A DNA stretch of 29,841 nt, taken from Reclinomonas americana ATCC 50394. Its lineage: Eukaryota; Jakobida; Jakobea; Jakobida. Both the position numbers and the translations under genes were made by a program. The notes below the pieces were generated by a model that saw nothing but the letters and a program-made list of their open reading frames with translations, made no database searches and was not told where the DNA came from. The stretch spans positions 1-29,841 of the forward strand of contig AFZH01020924.1 in NCBI GenBank assembly GCA_048213135.1, in the 5' to 3' direction. Shown here piece by piece: positions 12,650 to 22,641 of the stretch (position 1 is its first letter; every line of letters starts with the position of its first letter).

Positions 12650-13431
12650 ATGAACCAACTTGACTCGCAAATGACCGCGGCGACCGCGCTGTCTCTGCTC
12701 ATTGCCCTGTGCCTGCTCAGTGCACTGCTTGTGGGTGCGTATCACCATCACGTCATTCTTTGGTGCATTGTAGACACTGACGATGCGTGTTCTTCATGTC
12801 AAGTCGGCAAGACACCGCCACTGACCGATGCCGAGTTCAGCGCCGCCTTTGTCGAGCAGCGACACGGTACGCATCTCTCGCCACTCCCCACTCTCTCTGT
12901 GTTGCCTCCTCACCATACAGTGTAGAGTACACGACGAACTTTTCATCGGAGGTGGTCGGGTGGACGTACTCGTCGACTGCGCTGCTGTGCACGCGCTCCG
13001 ACATTGCCGCGTACATGGGCACGGTGCGCGTGGTCGACAACTTTCGCACTCGGCACGCCATCGAGATGGACTTTATGCAGCGCAAGTGTGCGACATTTGA
13101 GCCCGAGTCCAGCTTCTTCCCGAACGCGCCCGACGTGCTGCAAAAGATCTTTGCGTACCAGCGCACCGGTGCGTTCCCGCCAGTCGTCGGCACCGTAGAC
13201 GTGTACACGTATCAGCCGCCGGATGATCCGCCAAATCGCACCAATTCGACGTACACGGTGCTGCTCGAGGCCGACACCAATCGACTGGCCATGTATCGTT
13301 ACGAGGGCAACGAGGCCAGCAGTGGGGTCTTCCAGCACGTGCAGGACTCGGTGTACTACTCGTCGTACAAGCCGGCGCAGGTCGCCGACTGGCCCGCCGA
13401 CTTTTTCTCCGTCGACTGTCCCTTCCAGTGA
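12650..13431 (+). CDS. Secreted protein of unknown family, 227 aa
   Basis: Three exons: 12650-12734, 12774-12866 and 12926-13431 (684 nt, in frame). The second intron uses the acceptor GTGTAG rather than the CAG five bases earlier, because the earlier one would give an immediate stop. Residues about 9-28 are strongly hydrophobic (ATALSLLIALCLLSALLV), an apparent signal peptide. The mature part begins near DTDDACSSC and contains several cysteines and the N-glycosylation sequons NFS, NRT and NST, which fits secretion. It is rich in beta-prone alternating segments such as VGTVDVYTYQ and TNRLAMYRYEG. A LolA/ependymin-like beta-barrel is possible from overall pattern only; I cannot assign a family. 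It is the first of two plus-strand genes. Confidence 0.75.
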
Positions 13432-13931
13432 TATGTGTGGTCGAGGCTCCTTTTGCTTGCCGTTGCGCAGTAAACGTGCAGCGACATGTGTGTAATGTGC
13501 GTGCGACGGGCTAGGCTGGGAAGGGGGATAGGAGGAGGGAAAGAAGGGAATAGAGAGTGGCAGGACACAAGACGTTGCTTCAACATCGACGTGTGGGTGA
13601 GAAGCCACACCTTCCTCTCTCTCTGTCTCTCTCTCCACACACAATCACACATGTCTCTCTCACCTTTACTCTGGTGATGATGCGCTTAGCATGCTCTCCA
13701 CGCACCACATCAGTGCGACTTCTCGCGCCCTTGTACTCTCCTTTCTCTCTCTCTCTCTCGCACACACGCATGCACTCATCCCTCGCGCACATTTCCTCTG
13801 ACTCTCACGACACCCAGTGAGGCTGATGAGACACACGCACACACACTCACACACACGCGCAATTTCCCGTTGTTGACGATGTCTTCTTCTCTTCCTCCCT
13901 CTTTTCTTGTGATTGATTGTGTGCAGCAGCA
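13432..13931. other. Intergenic spacer with CT and CA microsatellites
   Basis: A 500-bp gap between two plus-strand genes. It contains CT-rich runs (about 13612-13636 and 13740-13760) and a CA run (about 13831-13858). Short open frames on both strands are low-complexity and lack start context or splice logic. I see no gene. The promoter of the phosphatase gene presumably lies in its right part. Confidence 0.6.
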
Positions 13932-15052
13932 ATGCTGTGTGTGCGAAGACCGCTGCAGCCGCCTTGGTCACTCATAAGATTACGACATTCACTGTGCAAC
14001 AACAACAACAACAACGCGCCGCTCATTAGCAGGAGGCCTCCATTACTGTCACTCTTCTCGTCCTCCACAGCATCCACATCATCCTCCTCAAAGTCACCGC
14101 CTTCCTCCTCATGGCGACGCATGTATGACGCGCCATCGTTTGCGCATTCCGATCACATGCTGGCGCCACAGGTGAGCAGCCACTCGTCTTCTCCTCTCTC
14201 GTTCTCCTCACTGCGCTCAATCGTGATTGCAGGCGCCGAGCGACCGCGGGCGTCTGTGTGTGGTGCTGGATCTCGACGAAACGCTGCTGCATGCACGCTA
14301 CTTGCACCATCCAGTGCCCGCCACCATGCGTAAGCCCGATGCGCAGGTGTTTGTCCGCGACTCATTCAGTAACGTGCGTGTGGCGGGCCTTCATGTGTGT
14401 GCTCTTGTGCTGACGATTCTGGTGTGATGCAGCGCGAGGAGCCGGTCAAGATATGGGTCCGCAAGCACGCGATTGCGTTTTTGGAGGCTGTGAACGAGTT
14501 TGCCGAGCCGATTCTGTTCACGGCGTCGGACTCGGCGTATGGCGCCGAGGCGGTCTCCCTCATTGACAAGAAGTCGCGCATCTTTCGAGCCTGTTTGTTT
14601 CGCGAATGCACCAGGTCTCTCTTGCTCCCTCGCTGTCTCCTCCTTCTCTCCGTCGCTCATCGCCCGCGTGCAGTGGCCACCCGTACTTTGTAAAAAACCT
14701 GCACATTCTCGGGCGAGATCTCCGGCGTACCGTGCTGGTCGACAACTCACCGCTGTCGTCGGCGCTGCAGCCGGAGAATGCCATTCTGGTGCCAGACTAC
14801 TGGGGCGAAGTTGCGTGTGTGTGTGTGTGTGTTGCAAACGAACTTGCGGTGACTTGCCACTGACCGCTCGTGTACATGCAGATTGACGAATCGTACTCGC
14901 TGATGGATCTGCTGCCGTTCCTGCACGAGCTGGACAAGGCAGAAGATGTGCGACCTGTGATCCAGGCGCGCTTTCCCACCGATGCGGCCTCCACCGAGAC
15001 GCTTGAGGACATACGAGAGCACTTTGGCGACTCGGCACCAGGCGTCTCATGA
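13932..15052 (+). CDS. FCP1/SCP-type HAD phosphatase, probable mitochondrial form
   Basis: Five exons: 13932-14171, 14233-14373, 14433-14614, 14674-14809 and 14882-15052, giving 289 aa. The catalytic DxDxT signature is VVLDLDETLLHA at about residues 90-101. Later family blocks follow in order: FTASDSAYGAEAV, FRACLFRE, VKNLHILGRDL, VLVDNSP and LLPFLHELDKAEDVR. This is the CTD small phosphatase/Dullard/Tim50 superfamily with the catalytic aspartates intact. The first 65 residues contain nine Arg/Lys, many Ser and hydrophobics, a run of six Asn, and no acidic residue. That is the composition of a mitochondrial presequence, so localisation there is inferred. Degenerate Tim50 proteins share the fold, but this one keeps the active site, so a true phosphatase is favoured. 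The fourth intron has the donor GTTGCGTG. It converges with the kinesin gene, 103 bp between stops. Confidence 0.88.
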
Positions 15053-15155
15053 CGAGCGTGCGCCCCCTCGGCAAGAAGTTGGTTAATGAACATTTCGTTG
15101 TACAAGACGCGGGGTGGTGAGAAAAAAAAGGAAACGCATGATAAATCCGCTTACA
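15053..15155. terminator. Convergent 3' ends of phosphatase and kinesin genes
   Basis: Only 103 bp separate the two facing stop codons, so both 3' UTRs and their polyadenylation signals must lie here or overlap into the opposite gene. An A-run at 15122-15129 and AT-rich patches (ATGATAAATC, GTTAATGAAC) are the only candidates. I see no canonical AATAAA. Confidence 0.45.
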
Positions 15156-18100
15156 TTACAAGACAACGCAGCAGCCGCTGTTGCCAGTGGGAGTCGTGTT
15201 ACCGGGTGTGACGGCAGTGGAGGAACGAGTGCGGAGAGCAGTCAACTCTTGAGTCACTTGATCGTGCCTCGTCTGTGAAGCCGTGCGCAGCGGTGAGAGA
15301 GAGCGAGCTCGGCTCTACGAGAACAACAACAGCGCACAGACCTGCAGAGTACGGTGCGAATCCTGCAGTTCGGTGAGCGCGGCATCCTTGCTCTGCAGCT
15401 CTCGTTGCAGCGTGTGTCGCTCACGAACGGCCGTCTGTGCCTCCTTCTCCAACCGTCGAATACGCGAGCGCAATTCCTCGGCCTCCTCGTCCCGGTCGAC
15501 AATCTGACGCTGCGCCTTTTGCAGTGCCTGTCGTGCGGCCGTCACCTCCGTTTGCAACTGTGGCGCGACCGAAGGTGTCAGTGGCCAAGAGATTGAGAGA
15601 GAGAGAGAGAGAGAAAAGAAGAGGACACCACAGCACCTTCATCCGCTCTTGACTGCCGCGCACGAGCTCCATGGTCAAGTCGTTTGACGGACCGGCGTTG
15701 CGGTTCTCCAGCGCCTTTTGTAACCTCTCCACTTCGGCACGCAGATCGGTGCGCTCACTTCGCAGACTGTCGACCATGGACGCCACCGCTACGAGCACGC
15801 ACACAAAGAGTCAGCCAAGCAGGGGCATGAGCAAGGCACAGACATGACCACAAACCTCGTGGTGACGCCATGGACCGCGGTGTGGTCGCAGCGGCGGCGG
15901 CAGCGGCAGCGACTGTGATGAGACGCGTGAGCTCCCGTCAGAGGGAAGGAATGGAATGGTGACTCTTAGCACGCAACTATTGGTCACTGCCGACGCGTTG
16001 CCGAGGCCACGCACAGTCGGTGCTGGCGACGTTGGAGAGTAGCCGACACGAATGGGTAGCGGAAGTTTCGCCGTGTCCGACGGAGACTTGCCCCACACTT
16101 GCACATTGACGACGCCGTTCATCATGTACTCCGACATATCCTCCGTCATCACGATGGCAAAATTGAACGTGTCGCCAAAACGCGGGTTGCGATTGGCGCC
16201 CTCCACCGTCTGTGTGCATATGTGTGGTGTAAGGAATCCAACTACTCTCAGGAGGGCGATCAGAACACCACGTCACCTTGGTGCGATTCTCGCGCGGATC
16301 GCGATGTAGTCTGAATGAGCAGTACACGTCGGTGGCGAGGCTGGTCGGCAGGTTGCGTGCGCACAGAATGGTAATGGAAAACTTGAGCTCGGTGCCGATG
16401 GGCACCGGCTGTGGCTCGAAATCCGAGGCATCCGAATCCATCGATGCCAGCGGGTCGTAGTCACATTTTCTGTCACGATAGGAGGTGAGGGGGGTGTCGG
16501 TCTCAATTAGCAAGCAGCAACACGCACAAGACATAAGCAATGTGCCCGAGGTCCTGCGTGCCACTCTGATCGGACATGATGGGCAGGATGCCGTCGCCAG
16601 ATTCCTCGTCGGGTGGATCCGTGTCGTCGTTGACACCGACACCCATGCGCAGCGACATGAGGTAAAGGGGAGCAAAGCCGATAAGCTGTCGCTCAGCTCT
16701 AACAATAAAAGGGTCGTCCTCCAACGGAAGCTCGTACGTCTGCACAGCACCTCGTCAGTGTCACGCGCATGCACGACATGAGAGACAAGGGGGCACGAGG
16801 CAACACACCGAGTGCTTCTGCAAGGCCTCGTGCACGTCGCGATAAACTTGATCCATGACCGCAAAGCGATCACGGAAACTCTCAAAATCCCAATGCGCCA
16901 CCGTGGAGTTCCACAGCGAGCGCACCTCTACCATGGCGTCCACCTGTGTGCACAAGTGTGTGGTCAGCCAGGTCGCAGGGGGTGATAATGAGATGAGCGG
17001 AGAGTGACGAACATCGGACTGGAATGTGCCGACATCGTCGCGCACCAGCCGTGCAATGGCTTCCGGGCGCCTTCTAAGCACGCCGTTGAATGCGACAGGC
17101 CGCTTGAGATCTTCGGCAATGAGGTTGGCCTGCCGAACGAGCGGCAGGAGCTACACACAGAAAAAGTGATAAGGGAGAAGCCATGTGAGCAGCGGACGAG
17201 CTCAGGCACGCGCACCGCCGTCAGCTTGTTGTCCAGTCGTATTCTGTGAATCTCCTCCTGCGCGCGCTGCTCCTCTCGAATAACGCTGACCTGGAGGGCG
17301 GCGGCGATCTGCTGCTCCAGTTCTTGGTTCTTGCGCGCCAATCGCTCGCGCTCCAATTCCAGCTCACGTCGGGCGGCATGCTGCGAGGCACCAATGTCAC
17401 TCAGGGAGGAAAGGAGAAAGGAGGAGCAAGACAACGTACCACAGCTGGAATGTCTTCCTGCACTTGGCGAATGCGTTCCTCGTAGCGTTGTTGCATCTGC
17501 GGAAGGATGAGGGAGGGGATTGAGTAAGAGGAGAATCGAGGGAGAAAGGAGGGGAAGAGAGGAGAAGGGAGGAGAAGGGAGGAGAAGGGAGGAAAGGGAG
17601 GAAAGGGAGGAAAGGGAGGAAAAAGAGGAAAAGGGAGGAGAAGGGAGGAGAAGGGAGGAGAAGGGAGGAGAAAGGAGGAGAAAGGAGGAGAAAGGAGGAG
17701 AAAGGAGAAGAAAGGAGGAAAGGGTGGAGAAGGAGGTGGAAGTGAAGGAAGAGAGACAGAGGGTCGAGCGGAAGGAGGAAAAGAATGTCGACAAAGAGAA
17801 AGAACGGGAAGGAATTGAAGAGGGGAAAATGGAGTGGGAAAGAAGAATAGGAGAAGGCGAAGGAAAGACAACCGGCAAGAGAGAGGATATAAGGAAAGTC
17901 CGCCAGTAACGGCCGCTCTTGTTAAACCATTACTCACCTCACGCTCGAGCTCAACACGTTCGTGCTGGGCCTGCTCGCGCTCCTTCTGGAATTTGGCTTC
18001 CAAGCGCTTGCGAACGCGCGCTGTGTTGCGTGCCACCTCACGCTTGACTTCCTCCGGGTCACGGTAGCCCTGGTTCTTGAGCAGTTCCTGCGAGACGGCG

Positions 18101-21100
18101 ATGCGATCAGCGATGGAGTTCGCGCAGCCTCAAGGGGCGGAGACAGACTCACCATGTACGCAAACCGGTACGTGATTTCTTCTGAGGGAGCGCCGCATGT
18201 GGGATCTTCGAAACGGAACAGGTGGCTTGAGCCGATCCAGATGCGCGAGTCCTGTGTACCATCGTGATAAGATACGGGAAGAGAGGGGCAGCAACGACGC
18301 ATATACATACACCGAAGGGAGAACGAAATGCGACAAGTACAAAAATGCATGACATTCATCGTCCTCTGCTTCGTACCTGAGTCAACTCGGTGCGCTCTCG
18401 CACTTCGGCACCATTCACAAACGTCTGATATCTCGCATCGGTGGTCAGTGGCGTGAGCCACACTTGACCGCCTGTGGACAGAAGAATTGATGAGACGAGC
18501 GTGGGGGTAAGACTTTCGCCGAACGAGATACGCACCCACGTTCTCCAGTATGCAGTGCTTGTGATCGACGCTGGCACCCACCAGCACAATGTTGGCGTGT
18601 GATTGCTGCTCGCGGATGGTGAGCAGACGGCGAGTAATTCAACAATACACACAACAACTGCGCACCGTAGAGGCGGACTCGTCGAGGCGTCCGACAACCA
18701 GCGACTCGCCCGGATTGATGCCGTACTGCAGGCGGCCATCCAGGAATGGATCCTCACTCATGTTGACGATGCGCGGCACTTCTGGCGGGAGCTCACTCAG
18801 CGTGATGCCCATTTCCTGTGCAGGTGGCGATCAGACGGCCAGCACGATGAAGCAAAAATTCACCAGCAGAAAACGCACCCGCAAGTACGCTGCACGCTGC
18901 GCGTCGAGGACCTTGCTGTGCTGGTGGCGTTCGTTGAATGTCTGCGTCATTTCTTCGATGAGGCGCAGCTTCTCCTCGAGCTCGTCTTGCAGGTCCTGCA
19001 ACATGGCCGAGTTCATCTCGTCCTTGCGCGCTGCACGAGAGAGAGAGAGAAAGCACCACGGTCAGACGCCAGATATTTTCGAGTCGATGATCGTGACACT
19101 CACCGAGCTCCTCTTGCAGCTCGACGATACGCGCTTGTGACTCTGCGCAACAAGGGAATGATGATGCTGAGGACAGCGCACGGAGGAAGAACGGATGGAA
19201 ATCTCACCTTCTGCAATCCGCTTCAACTCGGCGTCGGTACGCTGCTGCTTCACGGCCTTGACTTTGACGGTGGACACGGTTTTTGAGAACCTGGATGGGC
19301 ATTGAGGGTGAGGGAACGGGTGGCGCCAGCTCGATTTCTGTGGCACGCAACTCGAGCGTGGAAACCGATTCCTCGTAACAGGCGGACGTTGGCGAGATGG
19401 TGGCAATCATGATGGTCTTGCTGTTTTCTCCCAGCGATTCTTGGAGCATCCTGCGAGGCGTAGAGTGAGGATCCACAGACGACTTGGGGGCGCAAACGTG
19501 CTGCGGTCACGCAACTCGGTGAGTTTCGAGTCACGGAACGAGGCCGACTGGCCGCGCGCCAGGTCACGAATCACACGGCCGAGTGTCATGAGCGAGAGGT
19601 TGATCTTGGCTCCCTCCTGTGGTCACCCAGGATGAGAATGTAGTCGACGCCGAGCGAAAAGACAGTAGACACGCACCCTCAGCGCGATACCCTCCGTCTC
19701 GGCCTTGCCGACGCGCTCGGAGCCAGCCAGATCGACCAGGTTGATTTTGGCCTCGGTGGAGGAGCCAGCACGGCGGTCCTTCTACGAAATCGAAGCAACG
19801 TCCACGTGAGCGGGCGTGAAAGAGACATGCTTCTGAAAAATAAGGAGGACGGCACCTTGCTAAAGAAGATGGTGATGACGGTGTGCGCCCTCGACGACTC
19901 CAAATTCATGGCGGTGGTGCCGAGAATGCTGTAGTGGGTGGTCAGGTCACGCAGAGTAGATGAAGAGAACGTCATAGGGGGGTACACACCGCAGTTGGAG
20001 TCCTTGATTCATGTGGTGCATCATCTCATCGTACGAGGCGACAAATACTCTGCACGCACAGGTGAGCGAACAGAAACAGAGAAAGAGAGAGGCACGGGGT
20101 ATGCAGCGAGCGCGCCACGCAACTGGTTGGCGCCAAACACATACGTGCCCTTTTTCTTATCATGGGCAACACGGATGCGCTTGTCACTCTGCACACCGAG
20201 AAATACGAGAAGTGAGCGACCTCGGGCACGCACATCTTTCTGCACGGCGAGCGCGAAAATAACCTGCTCCTGGCGACCGACAACGAGCAGGTCGCTGAGA
20301 CGCTCCATGTAGATTTGCACCATGGTGAGCGAGAATTCGAACTCTAGGTCGGGATTGTCGCTCATCTCCGCCTCGCAGCGGTTGAAGAGGTCGCGGCATA
20401 ACTGTGCGCGGGGTGAGAAATTCGTGGATGCGCAAAGACCTTCTGATGGTCCACGCTGCGCAACTCTCGGTACAATGCCTCGCGTGTGCTCGTTGTTGCC
20501 ACCAATCATCGAGAACGACTTGCCGGAGCCACTCTATGGGATGTTGCGCGAATTGAGCGAATGCACGCACAAACGCACGCACACTACCGCATGCACACCT
20601 GGCCGTACGCAAACAATGTCGAGTTGTAGCCTGTCACAAGAAGGAAAGTGAGACTTGGGGGCAACCATGAGGACATCAGCACACAGAAAAATCGCACCCT
20701 GCAGAGCATTCTCCAGCACGACATTGCCGAGGTCTTCGTAGACGCGCTTCTGGTCCGCAAAATTTGGGTCTTCGGGGTTGTGACTCCAATACGCGTAGTT
20801 GTACACGTATTCGCGTGGCATCGCATCCGGGTTGGACGGATTGGAGATGGTGACCACGTTGCCGTCCATGGCCACGATGCATTGCTCGCCGACCTCGCTG
20901 CGCCACAAGAAAGAGGATTGAGCCAAAATGCAGGCGAAGGGAAGAGAGAATGTAGCGAGAAGGAATGTCTGTCGATGTGCGTCGCCTGCCAGCCTCACAA
21001 ATGCAACACCGGGTGTAGGAAATGCCCGCATCGATCTCACGAAGTGCGAAGAGCAACGCACAACACCCCACATGCAAACGTATGTCAAGTGTCTCTCGAA

Positions 21101-22563
21101 ACGCATCGTTCGCCAGCCTCGCAAGTGCAAACACCCCAACGCACACAAGACATGCAAACGCACGAGAGAGCGTGGACATCCTATCTCTGGATACGCATCG
21201 CTCGCAAGTGCATACACGACACGCAAACGAAGGCGAAAGCGCTGGCAAACACGCCATTCTCACAGCGCAAAGGAAGTCCAGTCTCTGGATGTGCATCGCT
21301 CGCAAGTGCACACACTCCACACACGCACAGTGCACGCCACGACATGCAAACCCACGAAACAACGTCGGCAAACTCTCTCGCACGAGTCTATCTCACAATG
21401 CAGAGGAGGTCCAGTCTGCAGCAGCCCATCGTTCCCAACCTCGCCAGTGCACACACTCCACACATACACACCGCGCATCCACACGCAAGAGCGCGAACAC
21501 GCCACGACATGCAAGCGGATGTGAAAGCGATGGCAAGCTCTCTCGCACGAGTCTATCTCACAATGCAAAGGAAAGACAGCCTCCAGCAATCCCAAGCTCT
21601 CGCCAGTGCACAACCACATGCACAATGTGCATCCACACGCAAGAGCGCGAACACGCCACGACATGCAAACGCACGAAAACGCGTCGGCAAACTCTCTCGA
21701 ACGAGTCTATCTCACAATGCAAAGGCGGTCCAGTCTTCGGCACGCATCACTCGCTAACCTCACAAGTGCACACGTACACAGCGTGCACCATGTACATCCA
21801 CACATGCATGAGCACATACACACATGACATGCACGTTTCAGACGACGACAAGGCACAAACCAATCACACTCTCTCATGCACATGCATGCATGTCTCCCTC
21901 CCTCTCTCCCTCCACCTCCCTCCCTCTCCAACTCACCGCTCCAACAACGTATTGAACGGGCGCACGCGCACGGCGACTTTGATGTTGTCTTCCGAGGGCC
22001 CCGTCGACTTTTTGAACCAGCGCGCCACCATTGACGAACCGCGCCTTCCCGACGGCGAAGGCGACGGCGCAGTCGGCGAAGGCGACGGCGAAGGCGAGGG
22101 CGGACCCGCTTTTTAAAACACACACACACATGATGATGAGCGCAAACAAAATGCAACATTCGCGTGAAAGTGCGTGTGTGTATGTGTAACTTGGCACGTC
22201 GATGGAGAGCGAGGAGAGTGGCGAGTAGGCGCGCGGGGAGACTGCGCGCGGGGAGACGGGTCGAGTGCTTCCGGCGGAGCGCGGTGAGGGAAGTGGCAGC
22301 ATGAGGTGCTCGGCGAGTGGCGACGGCGACGATGAAAGTGCGAGTGGAGGCACAGTGAGCGAGGTTCCGTTGAGAAGAGGAGGCGGGTGGTGGCCATTGA
22401 CGGTGGTGGAGGATGAAGAGGTGGCGGAGGAGACGACAATGGAGGGTCGTGGAGAGTGGCCGCTGCGGCGGACTTGGCGCGGGGAGACCGAGGAGCGGTT
22501 GCTGCGGCTGGTGGGTGAGGGCGGCGAGTCGCTCATGGCCGGGCGGCGACGGGAGCTGTGCAT
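15156..22563 (-). CDS. Kinesin-3 (KIF1/UNC104 type) with C-terminal CaaX box
   Basis: Microtubule motor of the kinesin-3 family. Exon 1 (22563-22191) encodes a Ser/Pro-rich head with repeated SPR motifs; exon 2 (22108-21937) adds an SP-repeat and starts the motor at DNIKVAVRVRPFN. Motor landmarks in order: YWSHNPEDPNFADQ (KIF1-like), P-loop GQSGSGKS, switch I NLESSRAH (usual SSRSH), switch II LVDLAGSERVGKAETEG, and RDSKLTE...ESLGENSKT. A neck/coil follows, then an FHA domain at about 18780-18150 (SLVVGRLDES, DHKHCILENV, FVNG, WIGSSHLFRFEDP). Next come coiled coil, a KIF1B-like region near 16650, and a C2-like DUF3694 region at about 16460-15970. A final coiled coil splices across an intron (donor GTCTGTGCG, acceptor TTCACAG) to an exon ending SGCCVVL and TAA. 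There is no sign of the PH domain usual in KIF1A. The exon map is partial. The GTG further upstream (22617) was not used; 22563 is the first ATG. Confidence 0.92.
15592..15613. repeat. GA microsatellite in a kinesin intron
   Basis: Nearly pure AG repeat of about 22 bases lying in an intron of the kinesin gene, between two coiled-coil exons. On the sense strand it is a CT tract and could act as a polypyrimidine tract. Confidence 0.7.
17497..17937 (-). other. Expanded kinesin intron
   Basis: A 441-nt intron between coiled-coil exons. The donor GTGAGTA follows ELERE-type coil codons ending at 17938; the acceptor TTCCGCAG precedes the exon encoding MQQRYEERIRQVQED. It is several times longer than typical introns in this window, and the excess is a homopurine/homopyrimidine repeat. 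Confidence 0.8.
17538..17724. repeat. 187-bp uninterrupted homopurine tract of 9-10 bp units
   Basis: The plus strand has only A and G for 187 consecutive bases. The core is a tandem array of near-identical units: GGAGAAGGGA, GGAAAGGGA and AAAGGAGGAG. The kinesin transcript carries it as a polypyrimidine run ending about 40 nt before the acceptor. The array is long enough for triplex (H-DNA) formation. Confidence 0.9.
20985..21830. repeat. Minisatellite in the second kinesin intron
   Basis: The intron spans 20898-21936 (1,039 nt) and splits the start of the motor domain. Most of it is a diverged tandem array with units of roughly 130-165 bp. The block GTCTATCTCACAATGCA recurs at 21386, 21551 and 21705, with a weaker version near 21257. 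Companion blocks such as CACGACATGCAA and CGCCAGTGCACA recur at matching spacing. Long open frames on the plus strand are a by-product of the repeat. Confidence 0.8.
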
Positions 22564-22641
22564 TTGGGAAGGGCGATCGCCACCACCACCGACACGCGAA
22601 ACACCTGACTGGGACACGACGCTCTTTGTTTTTTTCTTTTT
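22564..22641. promoter_or_regulatory. 78-bp gap between CLC stop and kinesin start
   Basis: Tandem minus-strand genes are separated by only 78 bp, which must contain the CLC 3' end and the kinesin 5' end. It includes a T-rich run on the plus strand (22627-22642; A-rich in the sense strand). No other feature is evident. The kinesin promoter may extend into the CLC gene. Confidence 0.5.

Noticed and set aside
16964-18036. Ser/Phe/Pro-rich minus-strand frames and a Glu/Arg/Lys-rich plus-strand frame over the purine tract
   Set aside because: Pure products of translating the GGAGAAGGGA-type repeat. The tract lies in an intron flanked by in-frame coiled-coil exons.
20985-21830. Possible CRISPR-like array
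   Set aside because: Units are long (130-165 bp), diverged and without uniform spacers, and sit in a eukaryotic intron. It is a minisatellite.
20648-22116. Two plus-strand open frames of over 360 codons antisense to the kinesin gene
   Set aside because: They run through the minisatellite intron and the opposite strand of proven kinesin exons, overlap each other in different frames, and have low-complexity His/Thr/Ala-rich composition with no domain.
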